The position numbers and the translations under genes were made by a program. From NCBI RefSeq assembly GCF_004335015.1, contig NZ_RQRU01000002.1, forward strand, positions 682,001 to 746,000: DNA of 64,000 bases, read 5' to 3'. The stretch comes from Psychrobacter pygoscelis. GTDB lineage: Bacteria; Pseudomonadota; Gammaproteobacteria; Pseudomonadales; Moraxellaceae. The notes under the pieces were generated by a model that saw nothing but the letters and a program-made list of their open reading frames with translations, had not been told where the DNA came from and searched no databases. Shown in pieces: positions 29,571 to 38,303 of the stretch (its first letter is position 1; every line of letters begins with the position of its first letter).

Positions 29571-30509
29571 ATGAGCCGAGACCGTGCCGTTCAGCCACGC
29601 CAGCCCAAAGCTTTAGCCGTCGATGACGAGCCTGTCTATTTGACGGAGTTCCGTCAGGCGATGCTAGCGCGTGGGTTATCGACGCGCACGCGCAATGCTT
29701 ATGTTCGTGATTTGCGCCACTGTGAGACGACGAACACGAAGGCATTGACCCAGTGGCAAGACAGCGATGTCATGCAATGCCTTGCCAAGCTCGGCCGCGA
29801 TGGTAAAACCCCACGAACGATAGCGCGGATGCTCTCAAGCCTACGCCAGTTCTACTTATGGATGGTGGGCAACGAGCTGCGCGAGGACAATCCCTGCGAG
29901 CGCATCAAGACGCCGAAGATTGGTCGTGCGCTGCCTAAAGACTTGTCTGAAGCCGATGTCGATAACCTGCTAGCCGCGCCTGACACCAGTACGGCAATGG
30001 GACTGCGGGATAAAGCCATGCTAGAGGTACTGTATGCCTGCGGACTGCGGGTCAGCGAGCTGATGAACTTATCACTTGAACAGGTCAATTTAAATGCAGG
30101 TTGGCTACAAATTACGGGTAAAGGCAATAAGACCCGCTTGGTGCCGCTTGGGGAATATGCCAACGAGGCGCTGGAAGATTATCTTACCCATGCTCGCGGT
30201 GAGCTGGTGGCGCACTTAAAATCGGGCAACTGCCAAGCGGTGTTTCTCACTACCCAAGGCGGCTACATGACGCGGCAGAACTTTTGGTACATGATTAAAA
30301 AGTACGCCAAGATTGCTGGTATTGACAAGGACTTGTCACCGCATACCTTGCGCCATGCCTTTGCCACCCATCTACTCAATCATGGCGCAGACCTTCGCAG
30401 CGTTCAGCTACTACTTGGTCATAGCGACTTGTCCACCACGCAGATTTATACGCATGTGGCGACGGCTCGCTTGCAACAGCTTCATGCGGCGCATCATCCA
30501 AGAGGTTGA
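29571..30509 (+). CDS. xerD: Site-specific tyrosine recombinase XerD
   Basis: With XerC it resolves chromosome dimers at dif under FtsK control. An N-terminal SAM-like DNA-binding domain covers about residues 22-105. The catalytic domain has Arg in CGLRVSEL, Lys in GKGNKTR, His/Arg in SPHTLRHAFATHLL, His in LLGHSDLSTTQIYTH and the nucleophile Tyr in that last motif. The ending LHAAHHPRG and MTRQNFWYMIKKYA segment match XerD better than XerC. The 312 residues include a polar N-terminal extension of about 18. It is a housekeeping recombinase, not an integrase of a mobile element. Confidence 0.94.
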   Translation: MSRDRAVQPRQPKALAVDDEPVYLTEFRQAMLARGLSTRTRNAYVRDLRHCETTNTKALTQWQDSDVMQCLAKLGRDGKTPRTIARMLSSLRQFYLWMVGNELREDNPCERIKTPKIGRALPKDLSEADVDNLLAAPDTSTAMGLRDKAMLEVLYACGLRVSELMNLSLEQVNLNAGWLQITGKGNKTRLVPLGEYANEALEDYLTHARGELVAHLKSGNCQAVFLTTQGGYMTRQNFWYMIKKYAKIAGIDKDLSPHTLRHAFATHLLNHGADLRSVQLLLGHSDLSTTQIYTHVATARLQQLHAAHHPRG

Positions 30510-30521
30510 GCATCGTATATC

Positions 30522-31133
30522 TTAATTAACCAAGTCTTTATAGGTAATAAATATCATTAATGCCAAGACCAGTAGACTTATAGGCAACCAAGTATAAACT
30601 ATGTTTTGCCAATCTTTAATCTGCTTGGCAGTGATACGCTCGCCCTTATAATCAAAAAAGGGCTGCTGCTTAGGGATGGGCGGATAGTATTGAATAATCT
30701 TGCGTTTGGCTCGATATAAATCGTAAGCTGTCCTAACAGACTGAAGAATCCCTATTAATAACACCAAAATCATCGAGCTTTCCCAATGCTCCTCTGAACT
30801 AAATATTTCCGAAATCAATTTTACTGCGATAGCAAGGTATAGCAGCCAAAATACAGTCTTTAACCCTATCTGAACTTTCCTGCTTAATTTGCCTTGAACA
30901 AATACTTCGTCACCGTTTTCGATGTCTTTGGCGAATCGCTCTTCATACGGTAAAAGTAGCTTTTTTGCTCTATTGCTGATATCCCAATTTTTTGGTAATA
31001 AGGCGCCACTGTGTGTCTTGTCGCCAATCCAAAGATATAGTAATAGCACCGCTAACAATATTATCAATATAAATCCAGCGAAATATATTGGGCCACTTTG
31101 AGCTTGGGCTATTGCGAGGGTAAGTGTCAGCAT
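30522..31133 (-). CDS. Unknown multi-pass membrane protein
   Basis: Unrecognised. The 203 residues have a first hydrophobic segment at about 17-37, a cytoplasm-like charged stretch, then segments at about 90-108, 115-133 and 178-198. A Lys/Pro-rich stretch (PPIPKQQPFFDYKGER) precedes the last helix. No motif suggests a substrate or enzyme activity. It converges on xerD with only 12 bases between the stops. It stands next to G+C-rich palindromic intergenic DNA. Confidence 0.6.
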   Translation of the reverse strand: MLTLTLAIAQAQSGPIYFAGFILIILLAVLLLYLWIGDKTHSGALLPKNWDISNRAKKLLLPYEERFAKDIENGDEVFVQGKLSRKVQIGLKTVFWLLYLAIAVKLISEIFSSEEHWESSMILVLLIGILQSVRTAYDLYRAKRKIIQYYPPIPKQQPFFDYKGERITAKQIKDWQNIVYTWLPISLLVLALMIFITYKDLVN

Positions 31134-31392
31134 ATTGTTTGGCTCTTTTATAGGTCATCACATAGCACTATGACAATCAGTTTATTATTTGCGAACTAAG
31201 GGCAATGATATAAGCTTTTGTTATTGAAAAGTATTATAGGTTTATTATTTTAGCGCTAGATTAGAATCGGTTGTGTGGGTACGGCAATAGCGGAACCCAC
31301 GGCAACCCAAGTCAAATTCATCATAGATTGTCACCCACGCTACGGCTCTGTATAAAAGCTCTCTCCCCTCAACTTACGTGGTGCTCTTTAGC
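31134..31392. other. Intergenic region with short palindromes
   Basis: The first 120 bases are A+T-rich. From about 31262 the DNA becomes richer in G+C and holds a hairpin (GTGGGT at about 31275-31280 with ACCCAC at 31295-31300) followed by a CACCCACGC segment. No gene is supported. Confidence 0.45.
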
Positions 31393-31526
31393 CCCGACGG
31401 TAGCGGTTATCCTGCTAGTCTGAGCGGGATGCGGTGACTAGAGGTTGAGGTAGTGTCGAGGCAACAGCAATGCCTCAACTCGTGACACCGCCCCGCTCGG
31501 ACTGGCAGATAATAGCGAACGGCGGG
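31393..31526. repeat. 134-bp imperfect palindrome (possible non-autonomous element or structured RNA)
   Basis: The left arm (31393-31450) and right arm (31473-31526) are inverted copies of each other with few mismatches and small bulges. Matching blocks include CCCGMCG, a TAGCGGTTAT/ATAATAGCG block, AGTCYGAGCGGG, GCGGTG and GTTGAGG. The central 22 bases contain a further GAGGC/GCCTC hairpin. The element is richer in G+C than its surroundings and carries no frame. It ends about 130 bases before the methyltransferase start. Confidence 0.8.
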
Positions 31527-31659
31527 ATTGGCTGCAAAATACTCACCTTTACGCTGGGCTAAAGCATCAGCCTACGCGCCTTTTGATAATCTTGTGGCTG
31601 CAATGCAGTCGGGTTGGCGGTACAATAGTCGCACTATTTGTAAGCTATTTAGGCCAATT

Positions 31660-32277
31660 ATGACTTTTAAGACCCACACGCCCCCTGCTGACCTGCTCGC
31701 CAAAGCCGAACGCTGGCGCGAAGACATTGCCTTTCGCCAAGAGGTGCTGGGCAAGCCATTTGATTTTACGACCACGTGGGGGATTTTTTCCCCGCAGCAG
31801 CTCGATGATGGTAGCTTGATGCTGCTCGATTATGTGGATTTTCAGGCCGATGATGACTCGATAGATTTGGGTTGTGGCTATGGCGTACTGGGTATGACCG
31901 CGGCTCGCGAGTGCCCTGAAGGGATGCACACGCTGATTGATAAAGACTTTATGGCGGTGGAATATGCCAAGCGCAATTGCGAGGCCAATAAGCTGCGTAA
32001 TGTCGATGTGCATTTATCAAACGGCTTCAATCACGTGGCCAAAGACAAGGATTTTAGCTTGGTAATGTCGAATTTGCCTGCCAAGGTGGGTAAAGAGCAG
32101 CATTATCTATATTTGCTCGATGCTTATGCGCGGATGCGGCCGGGCGCGCGCTTTTATGTGGTGACGATTAATGGGCTGCGTCAGTTTATGAAGCGGGCGT
32201 TTACCGAGGTGTTTGGTAATGCTGATAAGGTCAAGCAGGGTAAGACTTATACGATTACCCGTGCTGTAAAAGAATAG
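31660..32277 (+). CDS. Class I SAM-dependent methyltransferase, RsmC-like MTS domain
   Basis: A probable RNA or small-molecule methyltransferase. SAM motif I is DLGCGYGVLG near residue 70. The motif IV position reads MSNLPAKVGKE, in place of the NPPFH of RsmC, so an rRNA guanine N2 target is not certain. Start set at the ATG at 31660 (MTFKTHTPPADLL). The frame is open upstream to a TTG at 31528, but that part runs into the palindromic element and is not protein-like. The product is 205 residues, matching the short single-domain homologues. A terminator follows. Confidence 0.85.
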   Translation: MTFKTHTPPADLLAKAERWREDIAFRQEVLGKPFDFTTTWGIFSPQQLDDGSLMLLDYVDFQADDDSIDLGCGYGVLGMTAARECPEGMHTLIDKDFMAVEYAKRNCEANKLRNVDVHLSNGFNHVAKDKDFSLVMSNLPAKVGKEQHYLYLLDAYARMRPGARFYVVTINGLRQFMKRAFTEVFGNADKVKQGKTYTITRAVKE

Positions 32278-32306
32278 GCTAGTTAGAATTTTGAGTTATA
32301 GAATGC

Positions 32307-32338
32307 GGAAAACCCACTTATTGAGTGGGTTTTTTATT
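32307..32338 (+). terminator. Terminator after the methyltransferase gene
   Basis: Stem AACCCACT/AGTGGGTT with a short loop is followed by six Ts, 35-60 bases after the stop codon. Confidence 0.9.
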
Positions 32339-32373
32339 GGGTAGAATTGTCTCGTTTACTAAGAAAAAGAGTA

Positions 32374-32520
32374 ATCCATCCCCTGCCCTGAGTCAGGTGA
32401 TAACGAAGCACTGCTTTGCCCTGAGGTCAGACAAGAGCTGTGCTCGCGTGCTCAAAAAGGAGGGGGCAGACTTGTAAGAACATCCCCTCCCTTTGTTAAA
32501 GGGAGGGTTAGGGAGGGATT
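32374..32520. repeat. G+C-rich palindromic intergenic segment
   Basis: Contains a perfect 10-bp-arm hairpin CCCTCCCTTT/AAAGGGAGGG at 32485-32507, followed by a further GGGAGGG copy, and upstream C- and G-rich blocks. It has no reading frame. It lies between the convergent methyltransferase and lptG genes and resembles dispersed intergenic repeats more than a normal terminator, since no T-run follows. Confidence 0.55.
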
Positions 32521-32521
32521 A

Positions 32522-33778
32522 TTACATCTGCCGCTTAATCAAATAAAAGCCAAAGGCAGCGCTGCCGATAATAGGCAGCAGCACCATAAATAGTGGTGAG
32601 ATGCCAGTCGCTAAGGAGACAAAGCCGACCAAATCTTGCACATAGCTAAATAACAGACCAAATAATAAAGCGACGACAATTCGAAGCCCCAAACTATGCG
32701 TTCGCAGCGAGCCAAAGACAAAGGAACAGGCCACAACGACGAGCGAGAGGATAGCGAATGGCGACAATAGCTTTTGCCAAAAAGCCAGCTCATGCTCGAG
32801 GGAACGGCCGCCTTGAGCGCGCATAAACTGGCGGTGCTCATAGAGCTGAGTTACGGATAAGTCATCGGCCTTACGCGTGAGTAGGTAGACAGAACTTGGG
32901 GCAAAAGGCAGCCGTAGGATATCTGATGGCTTTTTCGATTGGCTAGCGTCACGGCTTTGATTGATGGTCAGCTCGGTCATATTTCGTAGTGACCACTGGT
33001 ATTGGTAAACCTCTGCGGGATCGAATTGGCTTTTACGTTCAGGTTGCGGGGAATAGACACCGCCTTCAGCCCGAATGGCTGACTCAAGGTTGCCATTATT
33101 ATCAAGGTGCCAGCGTTTGACCTCGCCAAGGTTGCCATCGGTGTCAGCGTAGTCGATATAGAGGACATCTTTGCCATCGATATTGAAGCTCGGTGCATCA
33201 TCCGTACTGTTAGCCGCAGGCACGTATCTGGGTTGCACCGTCCAGTAGCCCCTCACTGAGGTAACCAAACTGCTGCTCTGATCACCACTATTTATCTCAC
33301 GCGCCAACTGGTTGGTCGTGGGTAACACAAATTGATTAATCGCGAGGGCGATAATGACAAATAATAAAGCTGGCTGTAATACCCAAGCGACAATGCGCAA
33401 GATGCTCACGCCAGCAGCGCGCATAACGATAAGCTCGCTCTTATTGGCCAGTAAGCCTAATCCCACTACTGCGCCAAGTAAGGCTCCTGTTGGGATAAAC
33501 TGCTCTAAAAAATAAGGCGAGCGGTAGAGAATGTATTTGAGCGCCTCACCCATCGTATAGGTATCTGATAAGGCATCTAGCTCAGACAAGTAGGAAAACA
33601 CAAGTTGCAGACCCCAAAGCCCCAAGATGGCAGCAACAATTGCCAAAAAGGCATTGGTTTTGACGTAGCGTGCCAGCACTGGCATGGTGGCAGCAAGCTT
33701 GGGAATGTCGGTGGGTCGGTGGGCTTTTGTGGCTTTGCTACTGGATGCTCTATTACTTAACCCTTCATTACTTAACAT
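32522..33778 (-). CDS. lptG: LPS export ABC transporter permease LptG
   Basis: One of the two inner-membrane permeases of the LptB2FG complex that extracts lipopolysaccharide toward the Lpt bridge. Membrane segments lie near residues 45-65, 90-115 and 130-155, then a periplasmic beta-jellyroll, then three helices in the last 110 residues. The start is set at the ATG at 33778, which overlaps the lptF stop by 11 bases; a GTG at 33787 is also in frame. Its N-terminus has about 35 polar residues before the first helix. Paired with lptF. Confidence 0.94.
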   Translation of the reverse strand: MLSNEGLSNRASSSKATKAHRPTDIPKLAATMPVLARYVKTNAFLAIVAAILGLWGLQLVFSYLSELDALSDTYTMGEALKYILYRSPYFLEQFIPTGALLGAVVGLGLLANKSELIVMRAAGVSILRIVAWVLQPALLFVIIALAINQFVLPTTNQLAREINSGDQSSSLVTSVRGYWTVQPRYVPAANSTDDAPSFNIDGKDVLYIDYADTDGNLGEVKRWHLDNNGNLESAIRAEGGVYSPQPERKSQFDPAEVYQYQWSLRNMTELTINQSRDASQSKKPSDILRLPFAPSSVYLLTRKADDLSVTQLYEHRQFMRAQGGRSLEHELAFWQKLLSPFAILSLVVVACSFVFGSLRTHSLGLRIVVALLFGLLFSYVQDLVGFVSLATGISPLFMVLLPIIGSAAFGFYLIKRQM

Positions 33779-34997
33779 GACTATCACCCCCCGCTGCTGA
33801 CGGCGGTAAAGCTTGCACGCCTTTTCTAAATTTGACCCGATGATGCAGCCTGCTTGCCCAGTTTAGATACAAAGCAAAGGCCATAAAACCTATTACTACC
33901 CAAGCATTGGCCCACACGCTGACGTTGCCTTTACTGACCGCGTTTTTCAGGGAAATAACGGCCAACGCGCAGCTTACATACAGTAGAATCGCGGGGAATA
34001 GTCGTAGCCAACGCCCCTGTCTAGGTCGTACTTGCGCCAAAGGTACGGCAAGCATTGGCGCAATAATCATCAGCCAAGGCAAGGTAAAGCGATAGCCAAT
34101 CTCGGCGCGCGCTGCTTGTATAGCGGGCGTTGCTGGCGAATTTGTCTTCGCAGTTGCGGCGCGCCAAAGGGGTATGATTTTCTGAGTCTCAATATTGTCT
34201 TTGGTCACCGTATCTTTTGGCGATTCACTCAAGCTGATACGGTAGCGCTCAAAGCCAACTTGGTTGTACTTTAGGCTGTCTGCGCCAATCTCATAGCGGC
34301 GGCCTTGATAGAGATCCAGCTGGGTAATGCCACTCGTAGGATCGGTATTAACTTGCATGGCCCGTTTGGCCAGGATAATGGTGTCTTTACTGACGGGTCG
34401 CGGGCTAGAGGAGGCTGTAACATCCTGATCAGAATTACGGCTCTTGGCGTCATCTTCAACATCTGGCGTCTGAATCAAGACGACATCTTGCAGCTCTTTT
34501 CTATCCTCGCTCAAACTACCGACATACAAATGATAATTGCCACTATTGATAAACTCATTGGGGCGAATAAGATCAAAAGCGCTGCTTAGCGCTTGCTGCT
34601 GCCAGATATTTTCTGACTCACGGACGCCCCACGGCTTACCAAATACTGACAAACCGGCCTCAGCGACGAATAATACTAAAATAAGCGGAATCATGAGCCG
34701 TGCAAGACGACCGCGTGATATACCGCTGCCATTGATAACAGCCATCTCGTTATCAACATAGAGCCTACCGAAGACCAGCATCAAAGCAATAAAAAAGGCC
34801 AAGGGTAATATGAGCTCTAAAAAGTAAGGTAGGTTATAGCCGATAATCGTAAACAGTAGGCTAACATCAAGGCCACCCTCAGCGGCTATACCAAAATAGC
34901 GAATCAGCCTGCCACCGAGCATCAGCACGACCAAAAACCCAAGTACCAATGCGGTATGGGTGGCTACTTCTCGCATCATGTAACGGCGTAATATCAC
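33768..34997 (-). CDS. lptF: LPS export ABC transporter permease LptF
   Basis: The partner permease of LptG. The N-terminus MILRRYMMREVATHTALVLG is typical of LptF. Three helices at about 10-32, 48-75 and 97-118 are followed by a large periplasmic domain, then three helices from about 305 on. The conserved NEMAVINGSGISRGRL coupling region lies near residue 82. Length of 409 is slightly above the usual 365 because of a polar loop in the periplasmic domain near residues 190-210. It is the first gene of lptF-lptG. Confidence 0.94.
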   Translation of the reverse strand: MILRRYMMREVATHTALVLGFLVVLMLGGRLIRYFGIAAEGGLDVSLLFTIIGYNLPYFLELILPLAFFIALMLVFGRLYVDNEMAVINGSGISRGRLARLMIPLILVLFVAEAGLSVFGKPWGVRESENIWQQQALSSAFDLIRPNEFINSGNYHLYVGSLSEDRKELQDVVLIQTPDVEDDAKSRNSDQDVTASSSPRPVSKDTIILAKRAMQVNTDPTSGITQLDLYQGRRYEIGADSLKYNQVGFERYRISLSESPKDTVTKDNIETQKIIPLWRAATAKTNSPATPAIQAARAEIGYRFTLPWLMIIAPMLAVPLAQVRPRQGRWLRLFPAILLYVSCALAVISLKNAVSKGNVSVWANAWVVIGFMAFALYLNWASRLHHRVKFRKGVQALPPSAAGGDSHVK

Positions 34998-35744
34998 GAT
35001 AGTATCTCTTGGCTAACGGGGCAATCCGGTGCTAATGGTTTCATTGGTTTGTTAAAGCTTGGCTAGGCTCTAGAGGAAGCGGGGCTAATGCTAGCATGTT
35101 TTTGTCATCGCTTGCGCATGAAAGTGTTTGTAAAGATTACTATACCCTTGCTGCGCCTTGCATTAAGCTTTGGTATGCTACACTATAATATATTGATACT
35201 AGGGTGTGTCCGCATTTGCCAAAACAGATGTTTAATGGACTTAAAATGGCTATAGTTTTTATTAACTGAGCCAACCTTTGCAAATTTCTAGATAATACCT
35301 CTATATTTTCTGCAAAACTTCCTTTGATTGACTAAAATCACTCTTATTTTAAGCGTCTTGAGCTAATTGAGGACATACCCTAGGAAAAAAGTATCCCAAT
35401 TATCAGATATCAGAATAGACATTAGATTAGATATCGGCACTGATAGTGCTAGATTTTAGATCTGATTTGACCCTAATCTTGGTAACGAGCGGGCTGGTCT
35501 TTGCTTTATTGGCCTACTTTATTATCTGCCAATACTCTGTGAGCAAACTAATAATCACCACCTATTAGCTACTATATAAATGCTACCAATAATCGTGACT
35601 GACATCGCTAATAAAAGGTATAGCTAATCCAGGATATCGCTATTTATTGCTAGTCATGGTACTAGCTGGCGCAAGTGCTGAGCTTAACATTCAACTTTGA
35701 CAACCTATTTTATAACCCACTAAATACTAACTAAGGATGATTAT
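34998..35744. other. Divergent promoter region of lptF and pepA
   Basis: About 750 bases, A+T-rich, with no gene. It contains the MITE-like element at 35199-35383, described separately. Promoters for lptF (minus) and pepA (plus) should flank that element. Confidence 0.5.
35199..35383. mobile_element. MITE-like element with CTAG flanks
   Basis: The left end CTAGGGTGTGTCC (35199-35211) and right end GGACATACCCTAG (35371-35383) are inverted with one mismatch, and weaker pairing continues a few bases inward. Both ends carry CTAG, which fits a 4-bp YTAR-type target duplication as produced by IS5-group transposases. The 160-base interior has no long frame. It is therefore a non-autonomous remnant, and the parent insertion sequence is not in the window. 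Confidence 0.7.
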
Positions 35745-37364
35745 ATGAAGTTACAATTAACTCAATCCATAACTACAGAACACCCCAAAAAATTGCTTAA
35801 AAAAGCCCGACCACAGCAGGCTGGCTACTTAGTCGTCCTAGTCGATGACAAGCAGCAGTTATTAGGGGCGAACGCACTCTCAGACCAACAAGAGCGTATT
35901 GAGCGATTAATTAATGCGGCGAGTTTTGATGGTAAGGTCGGTAATACGCTAACCGATTATAGTATTGGTAGCGATAAAAAGTCTGCCAAGTATCCCGCTC
36001 AGCCACTATTATTGGTAGGCATCGGCAGCCAAGATAAGTTATCGCAAAGTAACCTACAAAAAGCCGCTAAAGCTATTTATCAAAACTTAAGCAAACGCTG
36101 TGAGACCGCCACTGTGGTCGTAGACAACAGCTTAGACGAGTCACAATTTAGTCAGTTTGCACTCGAGTTACTAGCAGCCAGCTACCGATTTGATAAATAC
36201 AAATCTGAACGCGATACGCCAAAGCTCGCGTCACTGTCTCTACTCGCTGACAAATCGAAGCAAGCGACTATTGACTATGTCCAAGCGGTATTTCAAGGCC
36301 AAAGCCTCACTCGTGACGTCGCCAATGAGCCGGGCAATATCTGCTTCCCTGCCTATATGGCGGAGCAAGCTGAAGCCCTAGCAAAAGCCCACCCTGATGT
36401 CTTGAAAGTGACGGTCATCGGTGAAAAACAAATGCAAAAGTTAGGTATGGAGTGCTTTTTATCTGTCGCTAAAGGCTCTGTCAAAGAAGGCAAGTTGGTC
36501 ATTCTGGAGTATCAAGGTAAGTCAAACTTTAGCGACTCTGTCGTTACTGCCGGTGTCAGCAATGGTTTGAAAGCAATGGCAGAAAAGCTTCCTACTAAAC
36601 GTACTAAGAAAAAATCCAACTCAGCGACTGTAGATGCTGATGCGCCAATCGTTTTAGTTGGCAAGGGCGTGACCTTTGACTCAGGCGGTATCTCTATTAA
36701 GCCAGGCGCTGCCATGGATGAGATGAAGTTCGACATGGGCGGTTCAGCAGCCGTTCTTGGTACGATGAAGGCACTATGTGAAGCTCGATTACCAATTAAC
36801 GTCGTCGGGGCGCTGGCTTGTGCTGAAAACATGCCCTCTGGTGAAGCCACACGTCCAGGCGATATCGTTCATGCTATGAATGGCAAGTCTGTCGAAATCT
36901 TAAATACCGATGCCGAAGGCCGCTTGGTACTTGCAGATACTCTGTGCTACGTTAAGCGTTATGCGCCAAAAGCTATCATTGATGTGGCGACCTTAACCGG
37001 CGCTTGTGTTGTGGCGCTTGGCCATGTTCGCTCTGCCGTCTATGCCAACGACGAAGATGTATTATTCGCGCTTGAAAACGCTAGCGAACAATCTGGTGAC
37101 CTAATCTGGCATATGCCGATGGATGACGCTTATCAGTCGCAGCTCGACTCGCCTATTGCCGACATTCAAAATATTGGTGGCCGCGCTGCTGGCTCTGTAA
37201 CGGCCGCTTGCTTCCTATCGCGCTTCATCGAAGAAGGTCAAGCTTGGGCGCATTTAGACATCGCCGGTACTGCTTGGAACTCAGGCAAAGATAAAGCCGC
37301 GACAGGCCGTCCAGTACCGCTATTTATGCAATACTTAAAGAATTTGGCAGATGCCAATGGTTAA
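35745..37364 (+). CDS. pepA: Leucyl aminopeptidase (M17, cytosol aminopeptidase)
   Basis: A dinuclear-metal hexameric aminopeptidase; in some bacteria it also binds DNA as a Xer recombination or regulatory cofactor. The catalytic domain has VGKGVTFDSGGISIKPG, MKFDMGGSAAVLG and the family signature NTDAEGRL. At 539 residues it is about 40 longer than usual, partly through a Lys/Ser-rich stretch near residues 285-300. An AAGGATG ribosome binding site precedes the ATG. holC follows 38 bases after the stop. Confidence 0.95.
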   Translation: MKLQLTQSITTEHPKKLLKKARPQQAGYLVVLVDDKQQLLGANALSDQQERIERLINAASFDGKVGNTLTDYSIGSDKKSAKYPAQPLLLVGIGSQDKLSQSNLQKAAKAIYQNLSKRCETATVVVDNSLDESQFSQFALELLAASYRFDKYKSERDTPKLASLSLLADKSKQATIDYVQAVFQGQSLTRDVANEPGNICFPAYMAEQAEALAKAHPDVLKVTVIGEKQMQKLGMECFLSVAKGSVKEGKLVILEYQGKSNFSDSVVTAGVSNGLKAMAEKLPTKRTKKKSNSATVDADAPIVLVGKGVTFDSGGISIKPGAAMDEMKFDMGGSAAVLGTMKALCEARLPINVVGALACAENMPSGEATRPGDIVHAMNGKSVEILNTDAEGRLVLADTLCYVKRYAPKAIIDVATLTGACVVALGHVRSAVYANDEDVLFALENASEQSGDLIWHMPMDDAYQSQLDSPIADIQNIGGRAAGSVTAACFLSRFIEEGQAWAHLDIAGTAWNSGKDKAATGRPVPLFMQYLKNLADANG

Positions 37365-37402
37365 GGTGCGGCAACTAAGCTATCGTATTGGGTTTATCCC
37401 CT

Positions 37403-38008
37403 ATGCAAATTAGCTTTTATGTGTTGAACAATACAAACACCGCCAGTAGTGCCTCGAGTGAGGCGCTGCTGGATTTTGTTTGTAAGCTGACCCAAACTGT
37501 ACTCAAAAAAAGTGAGCTGAGTTTGGTCATCGTCGATGATGATGCTGAGCGACTGGCTAAGCTTGACGCTCAATTATGGTCTTTTAGTGCAGAAAGCTTT
37601 ATTCCGCATGCATTGCTTTTGGAGCCTAAGAGCCTCACTACTGAGCCTTTATCCTCTAACCCAGACACTCATCATGATACATTAGCAGCTGCCACCAGCT
37701 CCACTAATGCGCTAATGCATAATAAAGATTATCTAGTTGAATTGACTGCTCCCGTCATTCTAACCTCTGAGCTACCTATCGGCTTTGATGGTGCTGTATT
37801 AAATCTTGCTGCTCAGCCTTTATCACTAACTACTCCTAATAACACTCCAGATGATCAGAGTCACACTACTGAGCCACATCAGGCAGCGACTCCTGAGCGA
37901 GTGCTTGAGATTATTGCGCCTGACGAGGTAAGCAAGCAACAAGGGCGTGACAAGTATCAACATTATAAAAATCAGGGCTTTGAGCTTACCTACTACCCCG
38001 TAAACTAA
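37403..38008 (+). CDS. holC: DNA polymerase III chi subunit
   Basis: The chi subunit links the clamp loader to single-strand DNA-binding protein. The N-terminus MQISFYVLNN and the block LDAQLWSFSAESFIPHALL are family features. The C-terminal QGRDKYQHYKNQGFELTYY also fits. At 201 residues it is longer than the usual 140-150, because of two polar Thr/Asn/Pro-rich insertions near residues 80-105 and 135-160. The ATG at 37403 is chosen over a TTG at 37388. The pepA-holC order is conserved; valS, often next, is absent here. Confidence 0.88.
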   Translation: MQISFYVLNNTNTASSASSEALLDFVCKLTQTVLKKSELSLVIVDDDAERLAKLDAQLWSFSAESFIPHALLLEPKSLTTEPLSSNPDTHHDTLAAATSSTNALMHNKDYLVELTAPVILTSELPIGFDGAVLNLAAQPLSLTTPNNTPDDQSHTTEPHQAATPERVLEIIAPDEVSKQQGRDKYQHYKNQGFELTYYPVN

Positions 38009-38303
38009 ACGTTACGCATCAATACGCGTTAATTTATGATAGCTAACGTCATTATGCTCTCACTTGCCAAAATCGGTATCAAACACTCCTAAAACAGCTA
38101 TATTATTCTTTTTAATTTTTAGCGAGCCAGCCTTGCTTGTAACTTTCCAATATAATTTTCTCTTATTTCTGTTATCCTGCGTTTTTTTATGCCAACCTGA
38201 TTACTATCAGTAATTATATTTTTGCATTTTGTAAATTAGTGCTACTATCCTGCTTGGAATAATTATTAAAAAAACCCAACGTTATTTTAAATAGGCTGAA
38301 TTT

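Noticed and set aside
29571..30509. Tyrosine recombinase as integrase of a mobile element
   Set aside because: Motifs and C-terminus match XerD; there are no attachment-site repeats or phage genes nearby.
31528..31659. Extended N-terminus of the methyltransferase from a TTG
   Set aside because: The extension overlaps non-coding DNA next to the palindrome and does not resemble the protein family.
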